Shown: in pieces, positions 19,654 to 29,708 of the stretch
Numbering within the stretch: the stretch's first letter is position 1
Layout of the letters: every line of letters begins with the position of its first letter
From: a bacterium
Lineage (GTDB): Bacteria; Patescibacteriota; Dojkabacteria; GCA-002793355
DNA: 64,000 nt
Direction: 5' to 3'
Assembly: GCA_020853235.1 (NCBI GenBank)
Contig: JADYZG010000026.1
Span: 1-64,000, forward strand
Program-made: the position numbers and the translations under genes
Notes under the pieces: model-generated
The model's input: only the letters and a program-made list of their open reading frames with translations
Told to the model about the DNA's origin: nothing
Database searches by the model: none

Positions 19654-20876
19654 TGGAAGAAAAGAAATTATTTTCATATATTGCGGTTAATAAAGAAGGT
19701 GTTCGACTTAAAGGTACTAGCAGTGCGGTTACAAAAGAAGAAGTTGTTGCACAACTTTTCCAAAAATGGCTGACCCCAGTTTCTCTCGACGAGGTATCAA
19801 AGATTTTTTCATTAGAAAAACTTAAAGAAATAAATGTCGGTGGTGTTCCGCTTAAAGACAAGATGATTTTCTTGAAGCAGTTTTCAATCATGTTAAATGC
19901 TGGTCTTTCAATTACTCGTGCATTAGAAGTTTTGGCTGCACAGGCAACTAATCCGCGGTTTAAAGTGGTACTACAAGAAGTATTGAAATCGGTTTCTGGT
20001 GGTGTCCAATTGTCTGATACATTGGCGAAGTATCCTGATGTCTTCGACAATATTGCAGTCAATCTTATTAAGGCGGGTGAACAAAGTGGTAACCTCTCAT
20101 TAATTTTGAAAAAACTTTCAAAAGAGTATGAACAAAAGAACGCACTTAAGAGTAAGGTAACTGCGGCAATGGCGTATCCTGCAGTCTTGACTGTTGTCAT
20201 GATTGGCGTTGTGATTTTCTTAGTGGCAATTGTGGTACCTCAGCTTCAGGATGCATTTAAATCTTTTGGGGCTGAACTCCCCTTAATTACTAAAATCGTG
20301 ATTGCAATTAGTGAGGTGATTAATCGCTTTTGGTATCTGATACTTTTGGTACTTGTCGCTGGCACGGTTGCATTTCGGTATTTTCTTTCGACTCCTGAAG
20401 GGCTTAGGGTTTGGGATAAATTTATTATTTCAATCCCAATTTTTGGGCCAATTTTTATAAAAATCCAGGTGGCAACGTTTAGTCGTGTGCTTTACCTCTT
20501 GGTCAGTAGTGGCGTTCCGATTCTGCAGACACTCGAATTGACTGAATCGACACTCAGTAATATTTGGTTTAAGGAAGAGGTCGCTGCAATGCGTGACCAA
20601 GTTAAGAGAGGAGTTTCAATCGCTGTGCCGTTGTTACAAAGTAACTATTTCCCTTCGCTTGTGGGATATATGGTTAATGTTGGACAAGAAACTGGTCAAC
20701 TTGATGTTGTTTTACGTAAAGTGGCAAAGTATTACGATCTTGAAATTAAGACTGCAACGTCAACGCTTTCGTCGTTGCTAGAACCTATCTTGTTGGTGGT
20801 CATGGGGGGAGTAGTTGCAGTTATTGTTGCTGCTATTTATTACCCAATGTTCCAATTAACGCAGTCAATTAAGTAG
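19653..20876 (+). CDS. pilC: Type IV pilus inner-membrane platform protein (PilC/GspF family)
   Basis: FLKQFSIMLNAGLSITRALEVLA, NLIKAGEQSGNL, LVSSGVPILQTLELTE, VGQETGQL, LEPILLVVMGGVV. Confidence 0.93.
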   Translation: MEEKKLFSYIAVNKEGVRLKGTSSAVTKEEVVAQLFQKWLTPVSLDEVSKIFSLEKLKEINVGGVPLKDKMIFLKQFSIMLNAGLSITRALEVLAAQATNPRFKVVLQEVLKSVSGGVQLSDTLAKYPDVFDNIAVNLIKAGEQSGNLSLILKKLSKEYEQKNALKSKVTAAMAYPAVLTVVMIGVVIFLVAIVVPQLQDAFKSFGAELPLITKIVIAISEVINRFWYLILLVLVAGTVAFRYFLSTPEGLRVWDKFIISIPIFGPIFIKIQVATFSRVLYLLVSSGVPILQTLELTESTLSNIWFKEEVAAMRDQVKRGVSIAVPLLQSNYFPSLVGYMVNVGQETGQLDVVLRKVAKYYDLEIKTATSTLSSLLEPILLVVMGGVVAVIVAAIYYPMFQLTQSIK

Positions 20877-20962
20877 CGAGTAGTTGAGTAGCCTATTAGC
20901 AGAGCAGTGAAGATGTCTGTTTATTACTACCCATTAAACTACTAACTACTTATCTAAGTTAA

Positions 20963-20991
20963 TTGACACGTTCTCCGAAATGATTTATTCT
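20963..20991 (+). promoter_or_regulatory. Sigma-70-type promoter for the pilin gene
   Basis: TTGACA (20963-20968), 17-bp spacer, TATTCT (20986-20991), 30 nt before the pilin ATG. Confidence 0.65.
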
Positions 20992-21021
20992 GTAATTATC
21001 TAAAATTGCTCTGATATATAC

Positions 21022-21612
21022 ATGAAATCAAAGGCATTTACTCTTGTGGAACTTCTCGTCGTTATGGCGATTATTAGCTTCCTTTCCGTTGGTGCGTTCG
21101 CCGGTTTAAGTTTCGGGCTTCGGCAATCTCGAGATGTGCAAAAAAAGAAATTAGTTGATCTTGCCCATACAGCAATGCAAGCATATTATGCAGATAATGC
21201 TAAGTATCCAAAGTGTGAAAACAACAGCAATGGAACACTCCTCTCACTTCCAGGTGTAACCTCACAGTGGTATTATTGTCCTGGAGCATTTCCACGAACT
21301 GGAACAGGTAACTCAACTGTTGGTGGTTACCTCATCAACCAGGGTGGAACAACAGGTGTTAAGGACTATTTAGAAGGTGAGTGGCCAACAGGTAACTCGA
21401 ACGCAGATCCTGCAGAAGGTGATAAATACCTACGTTACTATTACAGCCCAGGGACGTCTGCCGGTTCAGCCCTGAAATTCGCAGTGTGCATTAGCCTTGA
21501 GAATAAAACTTCTTCGCAGAACTTGAAGAACATCGATACCGGCGTGCAAGATTGTTACTGTGCTGGTACAGAATATGCAGAAGTTCGTTGTAAGGGTATT
21601 TCTCAGAGATAA
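21022..21612 (+). CDS. Type IV pilin / pseudopilin (GspG-like)
   Basis: Prepilin N-terminus MKSKAFTLVELLVVMAIISFLSVGAFAG; Cys-containing C-terminal domain. Confidence 0.88.
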   Translation: MKSKAFTLVELLVVMAIISFLSVGAFAGLSFGLRQSRDVQKKKLVDLAHTAMQAYYADNAKYPKCENNSNGTLLSLPGVTSQWYYCPGAFPRTGTGNSTVGGYLINQGGTTGVKDYLEGEWPTGNSNADPAEGDKYLRYYYSPGTSAGSALKFAVCISLENKTSSQNLKNIDTGVQDCYCAGTEYAEVRCKGISQR

Positions 21613-21627
21613 GCTATACTCATCAAG

Positions 21628-22365
21628 ATGCTAGTACTCTGGTTTCTTTCGGGTGTTATTCTGTCAGAGTATATACAGCTGATTTCAGATCGTGGTTCTT
21701 TTTTAAATTCGCTCTGGGGGAGATCTAAATGTGATGAATGCCAGAAGGAAATCCCCTGGGTTTCCCTAATCCCATTTATCGGTAGATTTTTGAACGGAGG
21801 GCGTTGTGTTTACTGCAATAAAAAGATTAGTCTGAAGTACTTTTGGTTTGAACTCCTCTTTAGCCTTGGTTGGGCAGGAATTCTTTATGGTTTTTGGTAC
21901 CTTGGCGTCACTTCTTTCTGGATTTTGGCGCCTACTCTACTCCTCTACTGTGCCACGATACTGTTGATGTATGAAGATTACAAAAACTATTCAGTTCCTG
22001 TTACCTGGCTCATCTCATGGTTATGTTTTTATGCTTTGTCGTGGTGGTCTATTGGTGGTAGAAAAATGTATCTATCTGACACACTGCTTATGCTAGGCGT
22101 CTTGGCGCTTTCTTTGTTAATTGTTTATTTTAAGAGGCCCAAAAAAAACAGGTCAATATCCTCTTTGTTTGGAACTGCCGATATACTGGTACTTGTACAA
22201 TTTGCCTTACTCCTAGGATTTCAGAAAACGACGTGGGTACTAGTTTTTTCCATGATTGGTGCATTCTTTTTTTTATTGTGGCAGAAACGTTTAGAAGTCG
22301 GTCAACGGTTACCTCTTTTGACAGTCATGCTTCTCTGGGGGGTTATTGCATTGTGGTTTCTTTAA
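21628..22365 (+). CDS. pilD: Prepilin peptidase (A24 family)
   Basis: N-terminal CDEC...CVYC zinc site, ISLKYFWFELLFS, 'YEDYKNYSVPV' acidic motif, polytopic. Confidence 0.85.
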   Translation: MLVLWFLSGVILSEYIQLISDRGSFLNSLWGRSKCDECQKEIPWVSLIPFIGRFLNGGRCVYCNKKISLKYFWFELLFSLGWAGILYGFWYLGVTSFWILAPTLLLYCATILLMYEDYKNYSVPVTWLISWLCFYALSWWSIGGRKMYLSDTLLMLGVLALSLLIVYFKRPKKNRSISSLFGTADILVLVQFALLLGFQKTTWVLVFSMIGAFFFLLWQKRLEVGQRLPLLTVMLLWGVIALWFL

Positions 22366-22904
22366 CGAATCGAGACATTGATAAATCGTGAAACATCTTT
22401 AACTGCGGCAATCTCTCCTAACTTTGCGGTTGACTCCATAGTGTATTTGAGGTTTACATTTGCTACCTGTGCTTCATCGAATTCAGGGGTTTCACACTCA
22501 ATAGTGACGTCAGTGACTTTGACATCCTTATAGGTCAGTACTTTTTCACAAGTTAGAGAATCAGAGTTGGCAATGCAGAAGGTATAATCTTTATTGTCGT
22601 TTCGTTGTGCAAAAAACACCCATTTATCGCTTGAACCCTTTGATTGCCAAGATACCTTTGGTATACCATTTTGTGTAGTACAACTCAAAGAGCGGGGATC
22701 TGCGTTCTTCACCCGAAGCTTAAAGTACTCCCCAACAAATTCACTTTCGTTTCTTACCGCAGTTCGTGCGTCAATTAAGTATGAGCCTAACAATAGGGAA
22801 TTAAAGGCTTGAATAACCATAAGGAAAATGATTGCAATTAAAGTCATTGAAACCATTGTTTCAAGTAAGGTGAACGCTTCAAATTTTTTACTATTGTGGT
22901 CCAC
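22362..22904 (-). CDS. Prepilin-type N-terminal cleavage/methylation protein (minor pilin)
   Basis: FEAFTLLETMVSMTLIAIIFLM. Confidence 0.8.
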   Translation of the reverse strand: MDHNSKKFEAFTLLETMVSMTLIAIIFLMVIQAFNSLLLGSYLIDARTAVRNESEFVGEYFKLRVKNADPRSLSCTTQNGIPKVSWQSKGSSDKWVFFAQRNDNKDYTFCIANSDSLTCEKVLTYKDVKVTDVTIECETPEFDEAQVANVNLKYTMESTAKLGEIAAVKDVSRFINVSIR

Positions 22905-23505
22905 TTGTACGATAAATAGTTAAACTTAACTTGAATGGTGGATATTCATTACCTAAACACTTTCCTTCGATACAGGCAACAATTATTTCTAAGCTGACGT
23001 CGTTGGGAGTGTCTCGATTTTCGTTGAATTCTTTTTGATTATTATCATGTCTAACTATGACTCTTCCGAAGATTTTTTTATTCGTTACAGACTCTGTTTC
23101 GTTTGACGCAGTCTCTAAACATCTTGGACCAATGAGCACCTTGTCTTCTTCGTCAAAGTGGCAATCTGCATAGGTTAATTTGGTTATTGATGGTGGGTTT
23201 GTATCGTACTTGATGAGTCCTTGAACACTTTGTGTAATAGTGGCATTAGAAATAGTTGCTGGTAAAACAGCAGTATCGCCAAATGTTTCATTCCAATTTC
23301 TATCTTTTGCATTGTAAATCACTTGAGTCGCTTCTGTTGCGTAGTTCCTCATTTTATCTTGTAATTCAAGACGTTTAGTGCGTTTTAGTGCATCGAAGGT
23401 CATGGTCGTTAGTGAAGAAAATACAAAGGATACGACAGTCAAAGCGACAAGAACTTCAATCAAAGTCATGGCCACAATTTTGTCGTATTTAGAGATTGAC
23501 CGCAT
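22891..23505 (-). CDS. Prepilin-type protein (minor pilin)
   Basis: KIVAMTLIEVLVALTVVSFVFSS. Confidence 0.8.
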   Translation of the reverse strand: MRSISKYDKIVAMTLIEVLVALTVVSFVFSSLTTMTFDALKRTKRLELQDKMRNYATEATQVIYNAKDRNWNETFGDTAVLPATISNATITQSVQGLIKYDTNPPSITKLTYADCHFDEEDKVLIGPRCLETASNETESVTNKKIFGRVIVRHDNNQKEFNENRDTPNDVSLEIIVACIEGKCLGNEYPPFKLSLTIYRTSGPQ

Positions 23506-24193
23506 TTATTTCTCCATTGCTTTTCAAGTTAAGTCGGTAACGATAGTAATCTGCGCTTTCTGTATACTTAATTTTTAGAGTGACATCTAAATCTCCTGTG
23601 ATTGCAGTTTCGCTTGTTCCTGTATCACAGTAAACATGCATTTCTCCGTTTATTGACTCGTAAATTATTGTAATGGCACTTGCACAGTTCGTCGCTACAG
23701 TAGTTGTGTTAGACTTTACCGTTGCTTCAATCTGCATACTTGTGGGTAAAAATTGAGAAACAGTTCCTTCAATACGGCGAAGTTTCATTTCAAGGTTATC
23801 TTGAACACAGGCTTGCGTGCCAGTTTCTTTCATTCTCCATTCTACTTCTAGACAAGGGTTAATTTTCGGGTACGAAATATAAAAGAATTGATTCCCTGCA
23901 ACTTCACGAAGCGCTTTAAATTGTGTCATTCTCCATTGCGAGCCAAGTTTATCAAAACGGATTCCAATGCCATGTACCCATTCTTTGTCGCTGGAGTTTC
24001 GAGTGATTAACATTGATTTACGTCTAACAATTCTTGTGCTTTGCACGTAAGACTTAATTTGTTGTTGTGCAATAAACGTATCTCTAGCTCTTTGAGACAT
24101 TCCAGAAGATAATAAAAGAATTACACCGAAAATAACTAAAACAACGAGTAATTCAACGAGGGTATATCCTGCGAGTCTGTTGGGGCGGCTCAT
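23489..24193 (-). CDS. Prepilin-type protein (minor pilin)
   Basis: RLAGYTLVELLVVLVIFGVILLLSSGM. Confidence 0.82.
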   Translation of the reverse strand: MSRPNRLAGYTLVELLVVLVIFGVILLLSSGMSQRARDTFIAQQQIKSYVQSTRIVRRKSMLITRNSSDKEWVHGIGIRFDKLGSQWRMTQFKALREVAGNQFFYISYPKINPCLEVEWRMKETGTQACVQDNLEMKLRRIEGTVSQFLPTSMQIEATVKSNTTTVATNCASAITIIYESINGEMHVYCDTGTSETAITGDLDVTLKIKYTESADYYRYRLNLKSNGEINAVNL

Positions 24194-24212
24194 AGCAACA
24201 TCGTATCATTCT

Positions 24213-26057
24213 TTACCAAGATCCGCCACCACCGCCGCCGCTTCCGCCGCCGCTAAACCCACCGCCACCACCGAACGAGGAACCACTTGATTGAGGTGGT
24301 GTTGAAAGTGTTGCCATATTTGCAGAAAGTTGAGAGGACATAGCTGCGTAAGTTCTTGGAAGTGCGTGATACATTGGCACATCACTAATCATCCATGAAG
24401 GTTGATACTCTAGTTGTTTAAGAATTGGACCAAACTCTTTCGTCCATTGTTTATCGAGTTTCAGGATGATTGCATAAGGAAGTATTTGCTCGAAGTGCGC
24501 AACCATTTTTTTTGGATTATTAAAGAATTCTAACCTTTTTACTTCAGCTGATTTGATGTACTTTTTTAAACCAAGGAGGTCTCTCATAAAAACATCGCCT
24601 TCTTTCGTTCTCTTGAGCATACCTATGGCAAATAGAGTAAAAATAACACCAGTAAGAATAAATCCGATAGGTAACATAGCCCAACCTGTGTTAACAATCC
24701 ATTCTCCTGCGATAATAAATGGTGCTACTCCTGCAACGAAGGAGAAAATGCTAAACAGTGTAAATTTCTTCTGTATGGCTTCTGATTGATCTGTAATATA
24801 AGGTGTTGCTTCGAATTCTTGCGATGCAAGTTTATTGGCTTCTGCAATGGCAGTATGGATATTTTTAAGATCTTTCAACTGAGTAACTGCTTGGAAATTA
24901 TCAGTCAAAGTCATTACCAATTTCTGAACGGAAGCTGGCTGTGTTTCAAGATACTTTGGTAACGAAGCTAGTTGTTTGTCATCAAGGAGTAACTTAATCT
25001 CTTTGTTTTCGTATGAGATGGTTAGGTAACCTTTTTCGGCAATACGAATAAGCTCTGCCAGTGTTGCAAGCTGTAACGGTTTCATTGAGAGTAGGGAGTG
25101 CATGATTGAGAGATTTTCTTTTTCCATTTGTTCTGTAGGAATGAATATTGGTGGGATCGCTCGTATTGCGATATCTTTTCCGTATTTTTTCCACATAGAA
25201 AATCCATAGATAAATGCAATAATTGGAATAAGGATCGGCGAAAAAGGTAAGAGTTTTTCTACGAGCAACTCTAACTGACTTGGAGGTGTAAAGGTATTAT
25301 CAGGATACTGCAAAGCAACTGTTAATCCTTGCGCTAGTTCGTCTGCTTGATATGTTGTTTTGAATTCAAATTTGTCGTCAGTTTTTTGTATTGAGCAAGT
25401 AGAAGTTGTAGATCCTGAAGCTCCCGTAAAACATTTTTGTTCAGTACTACCCCACTCTGGCGTTATTGTTGCAGAAGCCTTGAGGATTGGAATTTCCCAT
25501 TGGTCTCCTGTTATATTGAGGTACAGTTCGTTGTAACCATCTTGAAAACGAATTGCACGCTTCATTGTATATGAGATGGTGTATTCGTAAGCCCCAGAAA
25601 TATATTCATCAGGGTCACCTATCTTGAGGAGGGTGTATTTTCCACTTGATTTACTTGACGTGTACTCTCGTTTTGTCCCTCCGAATACTGTAGTTGTGGC
25701 ATTTGGTGGTAATGCCTTATAAGTAACTGACTTAACATCGATTGGTTGTTTGAGACGCTTTCCGTCAACGATAACTTCGTTTGGAATCCATCTGAAAATA
25801 CCGTGCTTCTCGTTTGGAAAAAAGACAATGATTTTCTCAGTTATCGTTGCTTTTCCATTTTTTTCAAGCGAAACATCAGAATGGTAGCTTGTGATAATTC
25901 CATCTGGATAAGCGAGTGCAGTTCCGTACTGAGCGACCTCGGCTCTAATTGACTCCTGGTTATCTTTTGCCTGCACTGGTGAGGTAAAACCCGTAAGAAT
26001 ACTAAACAGAAAAGCTGCAAAAATAAAGATCCTTTGCTTCAATCTGTTTTCCTTCAT
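24213..26057 (-). CDS. DUF2207-type predicted membrane protein with Gly-rich C-terminus
   Basis: N-terminal signal; 'SYHSDVSLEKNGKATITEKIIVFFPNEKHGIFRWIP' typical of DUF2207; ends GGGGGFSGGGSGGGGGGSW; next to lemA. Confidence 0.82.
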   Translation of the reverse strand: MKENRLKQRIFIFAAFLFSILTGFTSPVQAKDNQESIRAEVAQYGTALAYPDGIITSYHSDVSLEKNGKATITEKIIVFFPNEKHGIFRWIPNEVIVDGKRLKQPIDVKSVTYKALPPNATTTVFGGTKREYTSSKSSGKYTLLKIGDPDEYISGAYEYTISYTMKRAIRFQDGYNELYLNITGDQWEIPILKASATITPEWGSTEQKCFTGASGSTTSTCSIQKTDDKFEFKTTYQADELAQGLTVALQYPDNTFTPPSQLELLVEKLLPFSPILIPIIAFIYGFSMWKKYGKDIAIRAIPPIFIPTEQMEKENLSIMHSLLSMKPLQLATLAELIRIAEKGYLTISYENKEIKLLLDDKQLASLPKYLETQPASVQKLVMTLTDNFQAVTQLKDLKNIHTAIAEANKLASQEFEATPYITDQSEAIQKKFTLFSIFSFVAGVAPFIIAGEWIVNTGWAMLPIGFILTGVIFTLFAIGMLKRTKEGDVFMRDLLGLKKYIKSAEVKRLEFFNNPKKMVAHFEQILPYAIILKLDKQWTKEFGPILKQLEYQPSWMISDVPMYHALPRTYAAMSSQLSANMATLSTPPQSSGSSFGGGGGFSGGGSGGGGGGSW

Positions 26058-26065
26058 GACGAAAG

Positions 26066-26626
26066 TTAGAATTCAACTGTAACGTTTTCTTTTTCTTCTT
26101 CAGCTGCTGCAAAGAATTCTGCTGGCGTGAATTTCAACATCCCTACAAAGAGAACGGCTGGGAATACCTGTAGTTTGGTATTGTATTCGCTGACTGTTGC
26201 ATTGTAGTAACGTCGCGATTTCTGGATTTCTGTTTCGAGTTCAGCAAGTTGACCTTGTAACTGCAAGAACGATGCGTCTGCTTTAAGGCTTGGATAATTT
26301 TCTGCGACTGCGAATAATGATTTCAAGGTTGAGGTCATTTCGTTGTTAATTGCCGAAAGTTCTGCAACATTTCCTGAGGCACCTTGCATTTTTGCTCGGA
26401 GTTCGGTTACTTTGGTGAGTACTCCGTCTTCATGCTTTGCGTATCCTTTAACGGTATTAACCAAGTTTGGAATAAGGTCAAAACGCTTTTTCAACAAAGT
26501 TTCGATATCAGCAGAAGCTTCCTTAACGAGCATTCTCTGTTGTACTAATGTGTTGTAAAGATTAATCGCATATACAACGAGCGCGAGTGTAATTACTATT
26601 ACCCCTAAGATAATTGGAAGTGTCAT
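26066..26626 (-). CDS. lemA: LemA family protein
   Basis: NTLVQQRMLVKEASADIETLLKKRFDLIPNLVNTVKGYAKHE ... RRYYNATVSEYNTKLQVFPAVLF. Confidence 0.93.
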   Translation of the reverse strand: MTLPIILGVIVITLALVVYAINLYNTLVQQRMLVKEASADIETLLKKRFDLIPNLVNTVKGYAKHEDGVLTKVTELRAKMQGASGNVAELSAINNEMTSTLKSLFAVAENYPSLKADASFLQLQGQLAELETEIQKSRRYYNATVSEYNTKLQVFPAVLFVGMLKFTPAEFFAAAEEEKENVTVEF

Positions 26627-26676
26627 GTCAAAATATATAACTTATCGATCAATTATCAATGGTAAACCTTAGGATG

Positions 26677-29331
26677 TCAAACTGTTGGAAGAAGTGTGTC
26701 GAAATCAACCTCTTTTGGATTTTTCCCGGTCGCTTTTTGGGTTTGCAAAATAAATTGTGCCAATGACGTTTCAAGTGTATTTTGAAGTGTCCTTCTAAGC
26801 GGTCTTGCACCCATACCAGGTACATAGCCTTGAGAAACCAGGTAAGCAATAGTTTTATCCGTATACGTCGAATGAATTCCTTGGTCGGCAAGTTTTTGAA
26901 TAAGATCGTTAACCATCAGTACTGCAATTTGTTGCAAATGTTCTAGTGACAACGCCCCGAAAACAACTACTTTATCAAAACGATTAATAAGTTCAATTTT
27001 AAGAACAGAAGGAAGTAAATCTAGTACTTGTGCTTTGGAATTTTCAAACTGAGCAGGGTCGGCTTTGAGTAAAAGGTCACTGCCGATGTTACTTGTCGCA
27101 ATAATGATGGCATTGTTGAAATATAGGGTTTCGTCTTGTGGTGTAACGACAATACCTTCATCAAACAATCGCATAAAGATGTCGTGAATCGAGGTTGTTG
27201 TCTTTTCAAACTCGTCAAGAAGCAGGAGGGTATAAGGTCGCAATGAAACTTTTCTTAGCATTGTTATTATTGTTGGGATATCAGAATCAAGTTTGTATTG
27301 TGATAAATCGATTCTGATTAGCGAAAATTCGCTACCAAAATATTCTGTTGCTGTTATTTTAGCAAGTTCTGTCTTACCTACCCCCGACGGGCCAAGGAAA
27401 AGAAAAACTCCGAAAGGTTTTGTTGTATTGCGAACGCTTGTCTTTGCGCGTTGGAGTGCGTCTACAATAGTAAGAACTGCGTCGTGTTGGTTGACGTATT
27501 TTTGATGAATTCGTTTCTCGAGTGTTAGTAAACGTTCAGCTTCTTCTGGCGAAGTGTGAGCTACGGGAATATCGGAAAGTTTTGCGACTACTTGTGCTAC
27601 AAGTTCTCGTGTTAGTTGCCGTGGTTTTGTATTTGTTGCTTCCACTGCTGCCTGCTCTAACAATTCAACCGCTTTCTTAGGAAAACGTTTGTTCGGTTGA
27701 TAGGTCGCTGTTAAGGTAATAATGTCGCGAAGTGCGGGTAAGCTGATGGAAATACGGTGCAGTTTTTCGAGTTGATCAATTTTTGTTGTGAGAATGGTGA
27801 AGGTATCTTCTTGAGAAAGCTCATCGACACGAATTTCTTTAAAGTTATCGATTACCGTTGGATACTTGTCTCTGAGGGTCGTGTATTGCGCGAATGTCAT
27901 TGTTCCGATAATAGGAACAGGACTTTGTAGGAGTAATGGCATTAGGTAGGACATTGCAGTACCTTCTCCTGCGCCTGTAGAGAGAAGTACTTCTAAATCA
28001 TCAAAGTATAGAATAGTACCAACCTGTTTCCGAAGTTCTTCAGATAGCTTGTTGATAAGTTCAGGCAATCCGCCATAACTTGACGATGCGAGTGACAGGA
28101 ACTTATTAAGGTTGATTTCGTTGATTGTTAAGCTACGAAGGGTCGGTGGAATATCGCCTTCGAGAATTCTTTGTGCGAGTCCGTAGATAATACTACTTTT
28201 TCCAACACCAGGGTCGCCAACCAGAACGGCATTCGCACTAAATTCTTTTTGTAGAACTCCAATTAAATTATTGACTTCTTTTGTGTGCCCAACGCCATAG
28301 ATACCGCCTTTAGAGTTGACTACTTCAAGAATATTAGTTGATATTTTATCAAGATAAAATGTAAATCCCTTTACCCATCCATCAGCAATTCCCCCTTTTG
28401 CGTAATACGGTTGTGAGGTATCAAGTAAATTTGTTCGTGCCTGATATTGCTCGGTAATGATGTACCATTCGATGGTTTTTACGAATGTGAGAAAGTCGAC
28501 TTTGTATTCTTGTAAAACATCTTTAAGGATAGGAAAAATAGTAAATAGCGCAAGAAGCAGATGCTCGGGATATACCCTGCGACTTTTGGTTAATATTGCT
28601 TGCTCGGTTGCATACAATATAAAAGATTGTAATGCGGTATATTCGTATAGTGGTGCAGTTTCTTGTGTTAATGATGCCGAGGTTAGCAGTTTCTGTATTT
28701 CTGGAATTTCGAGTCTTGCCAATACTCGTTGAATATGTTCATGACTAAGAATAGTTTTAAGCAGTGAGCTAGTATCAATATAAGTATTACTTTTGTTGGT
28801 CTGTAACGATTTCACCAAGAGATCAAACGTCACTGGGTGAAAATAATCGAGCGGTTGTTGTACCAAATATTGTTGGAATTGTATTCCTTGTGTTTCTAGT
28901 GAGTGCTTAAGGAAGTCGTCTAAATCAGGATAAATTGCTAGCTGTTTTTGTGAATCGTAATTAGTTGCTAGGTCATGCCATAAAACAAGAAGTGCTAATG
29001 CAGCAAAGAAAATAACTTCCTTCAGGATAATAATCGCAATGTCTGGGACCTCGAATGATAAAAGCCCTAAAGTATGAGTAAGATAAAATCCCGCAAATGG
29101 TAGCGCAAGAAATAATAGGATCATTGCTGCAGTTCGTTTAATCCTTTTGAAGGCGGTGACACTTTTGTAATTTTTTAGCTGTTCAGTGAGTTCATGTAAT
29201 GGCAAGAAGAAAAGGTCGAATTGTGTAATCAAAAATGGCTCATACTGTTGGTCAACAATTATTGCATGGTTATCGTACAACTGAGATTTATCTTGGATCT
29301 TATCGTGATATGCAGTTATGACGTTGCTCAT
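26677..29331 (-). CDS. Clp-type double AAA+ ATPase (ClpC/ClpB-like) with two N-terminal transmembrane helices
   Basis: NBD1 VGDPGVGKSSIIYGLAQRI with variant Walker B LYFDDLEVLL; NBD2 FLGPSGVGKTELAK, LLLLDEFEKT, NAIIIATSNIGSD, GARPLRRTLQNTLE; hydrophobic segments near residues 68-118. Confidence 0.85.
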   Translation of the reverse strand: MSNVITAYHDKIQDKSQLYDNHAIIVDQQYEPFLITQFDLFFLPLHELTEQLKNYKSVTAFKRIKRTAAMILLFLALPFAGFYLTHTLGLLSFEVPDIAIIILKEVIFFAALALLVLWHDLATNYDSQKQLAIYPDLDDFLKHSLETQGIQFQQYLVQQPLDYFHPVTFDLLVKSLQTNKSNTYIDTSSLLKTILSHEHIQRVLARLEIPEIQKLLTSASLTQETAPLYEYTALQSFILYATEQAILTKSRRVYPEHLLLALFTIFPILKDVLQEYKVDFLTFVKTIEWYIITEQYQARTNLLDTSQPYYAKGGIADGWVKGFTFYLDKISTNILEVVNSKGGIYGVGHTKEVNNLIGVLQKEFSANAVLVGDPGVGKSSIIYGLAQRILEGDIPPTLRSLTINEINLNKFLSLASSSYGGLPELINKLSEELRKQVGTILYFDDLEVLLSTGAGEGTAMSYLMPLLLQSPVPIIGTMTFAQYTTLRDKYPTVIDNFKEIRVDELSQEDTFTILTTKIDQLEKLHRISISLPALRDIITLTATYQPNKRFPKKAVELLEQAAVEATNTKPRQLTRELVAQVVAKLSDIPVAHTSPEEAERLLTLEKRIHQKYVNQHDAVLTIVDALQRAKTSVRNTTKPFGVFLFLGPSGVGKTELAKITATEYFGSEFSLIRIDLSQYKLDSDIPTIITMLRKVSLRPYTLLLLDEFEKTTTSIHDIFMRLFDEGIVVTPQDETLYFNNAIIIATSNIGSDLLLKADPAQFENSKAQVLDLLPSVLKIELINRFDKVVVFGALSLEHLQQIAVLMVNDLIQKLADQGIHSTYTDKTIAYLVSQGYVPGMGARPLRRTLQNTLETSLAQFILQTQKATGKNPKEVDFDTLLPTV

Positions 29332-29708
29332 GGTCTAAGAAATGGGTTTATAAGAATAAGTCCGATAATCAGTGGTAAAATCGCTAATTGAATGATTAGA
29401 AGGAGAAGAAACAAGGCGATTGTTAGTAAAAATAGTGAACCGGCTATCGGAAGATAAAAAGTTTTAATGACGATACCAATCAACCATCCTGCAACATTAT
29501 AATCGTTTTTCCATGGCCTGAAAAAACCGCTCAAAATTACTCCAAATGAAGTCGTATCGTTAATTACAAGTAATACTCGTTTGAGTAAAGCAAATAGAGA
29601 AAGAGGAATATCACCATACCACCATGCAAAAAAAGATCGAATAAATTCAAAGAAATTTCCTATAAGGCTTATGGTACTAGGTTGATGAATTTTTAGTTCT
29701 TGGATCAT
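29328..29708 (-). CDS. Small polytopic membrane protein, coupled to the Clp-like gene
   Basis: About 126 aa, hydrophobic; 4-bp overlap with the downstream AAA+ gene. Confidence 0.55.
   Translation of the reverse strand: MIQELKIHQPSTISLIGNFFEFIRSFFAWWYGDIPLSLFALLKRVLLVINDTTSFGVILSGFFRPWKNDYNVAGWLIGIVIKTFYLPIAGSLFLLTIALFLLLLIIQLAILPLIIGLILINPFLRP

Noticed and set aside
19583-20200. 205-aa minus-strand ORF opposite pilT/pilC
   Set aside because: Shadow ORF; pilC on the other strand is unambiguous.
24225-24290. GCC/ACC-rich repeat resembling a microsatellite
   Set aside because: It encodes the Gly-rich C-terminus of the DUF2207 protein, a common feature of that family.
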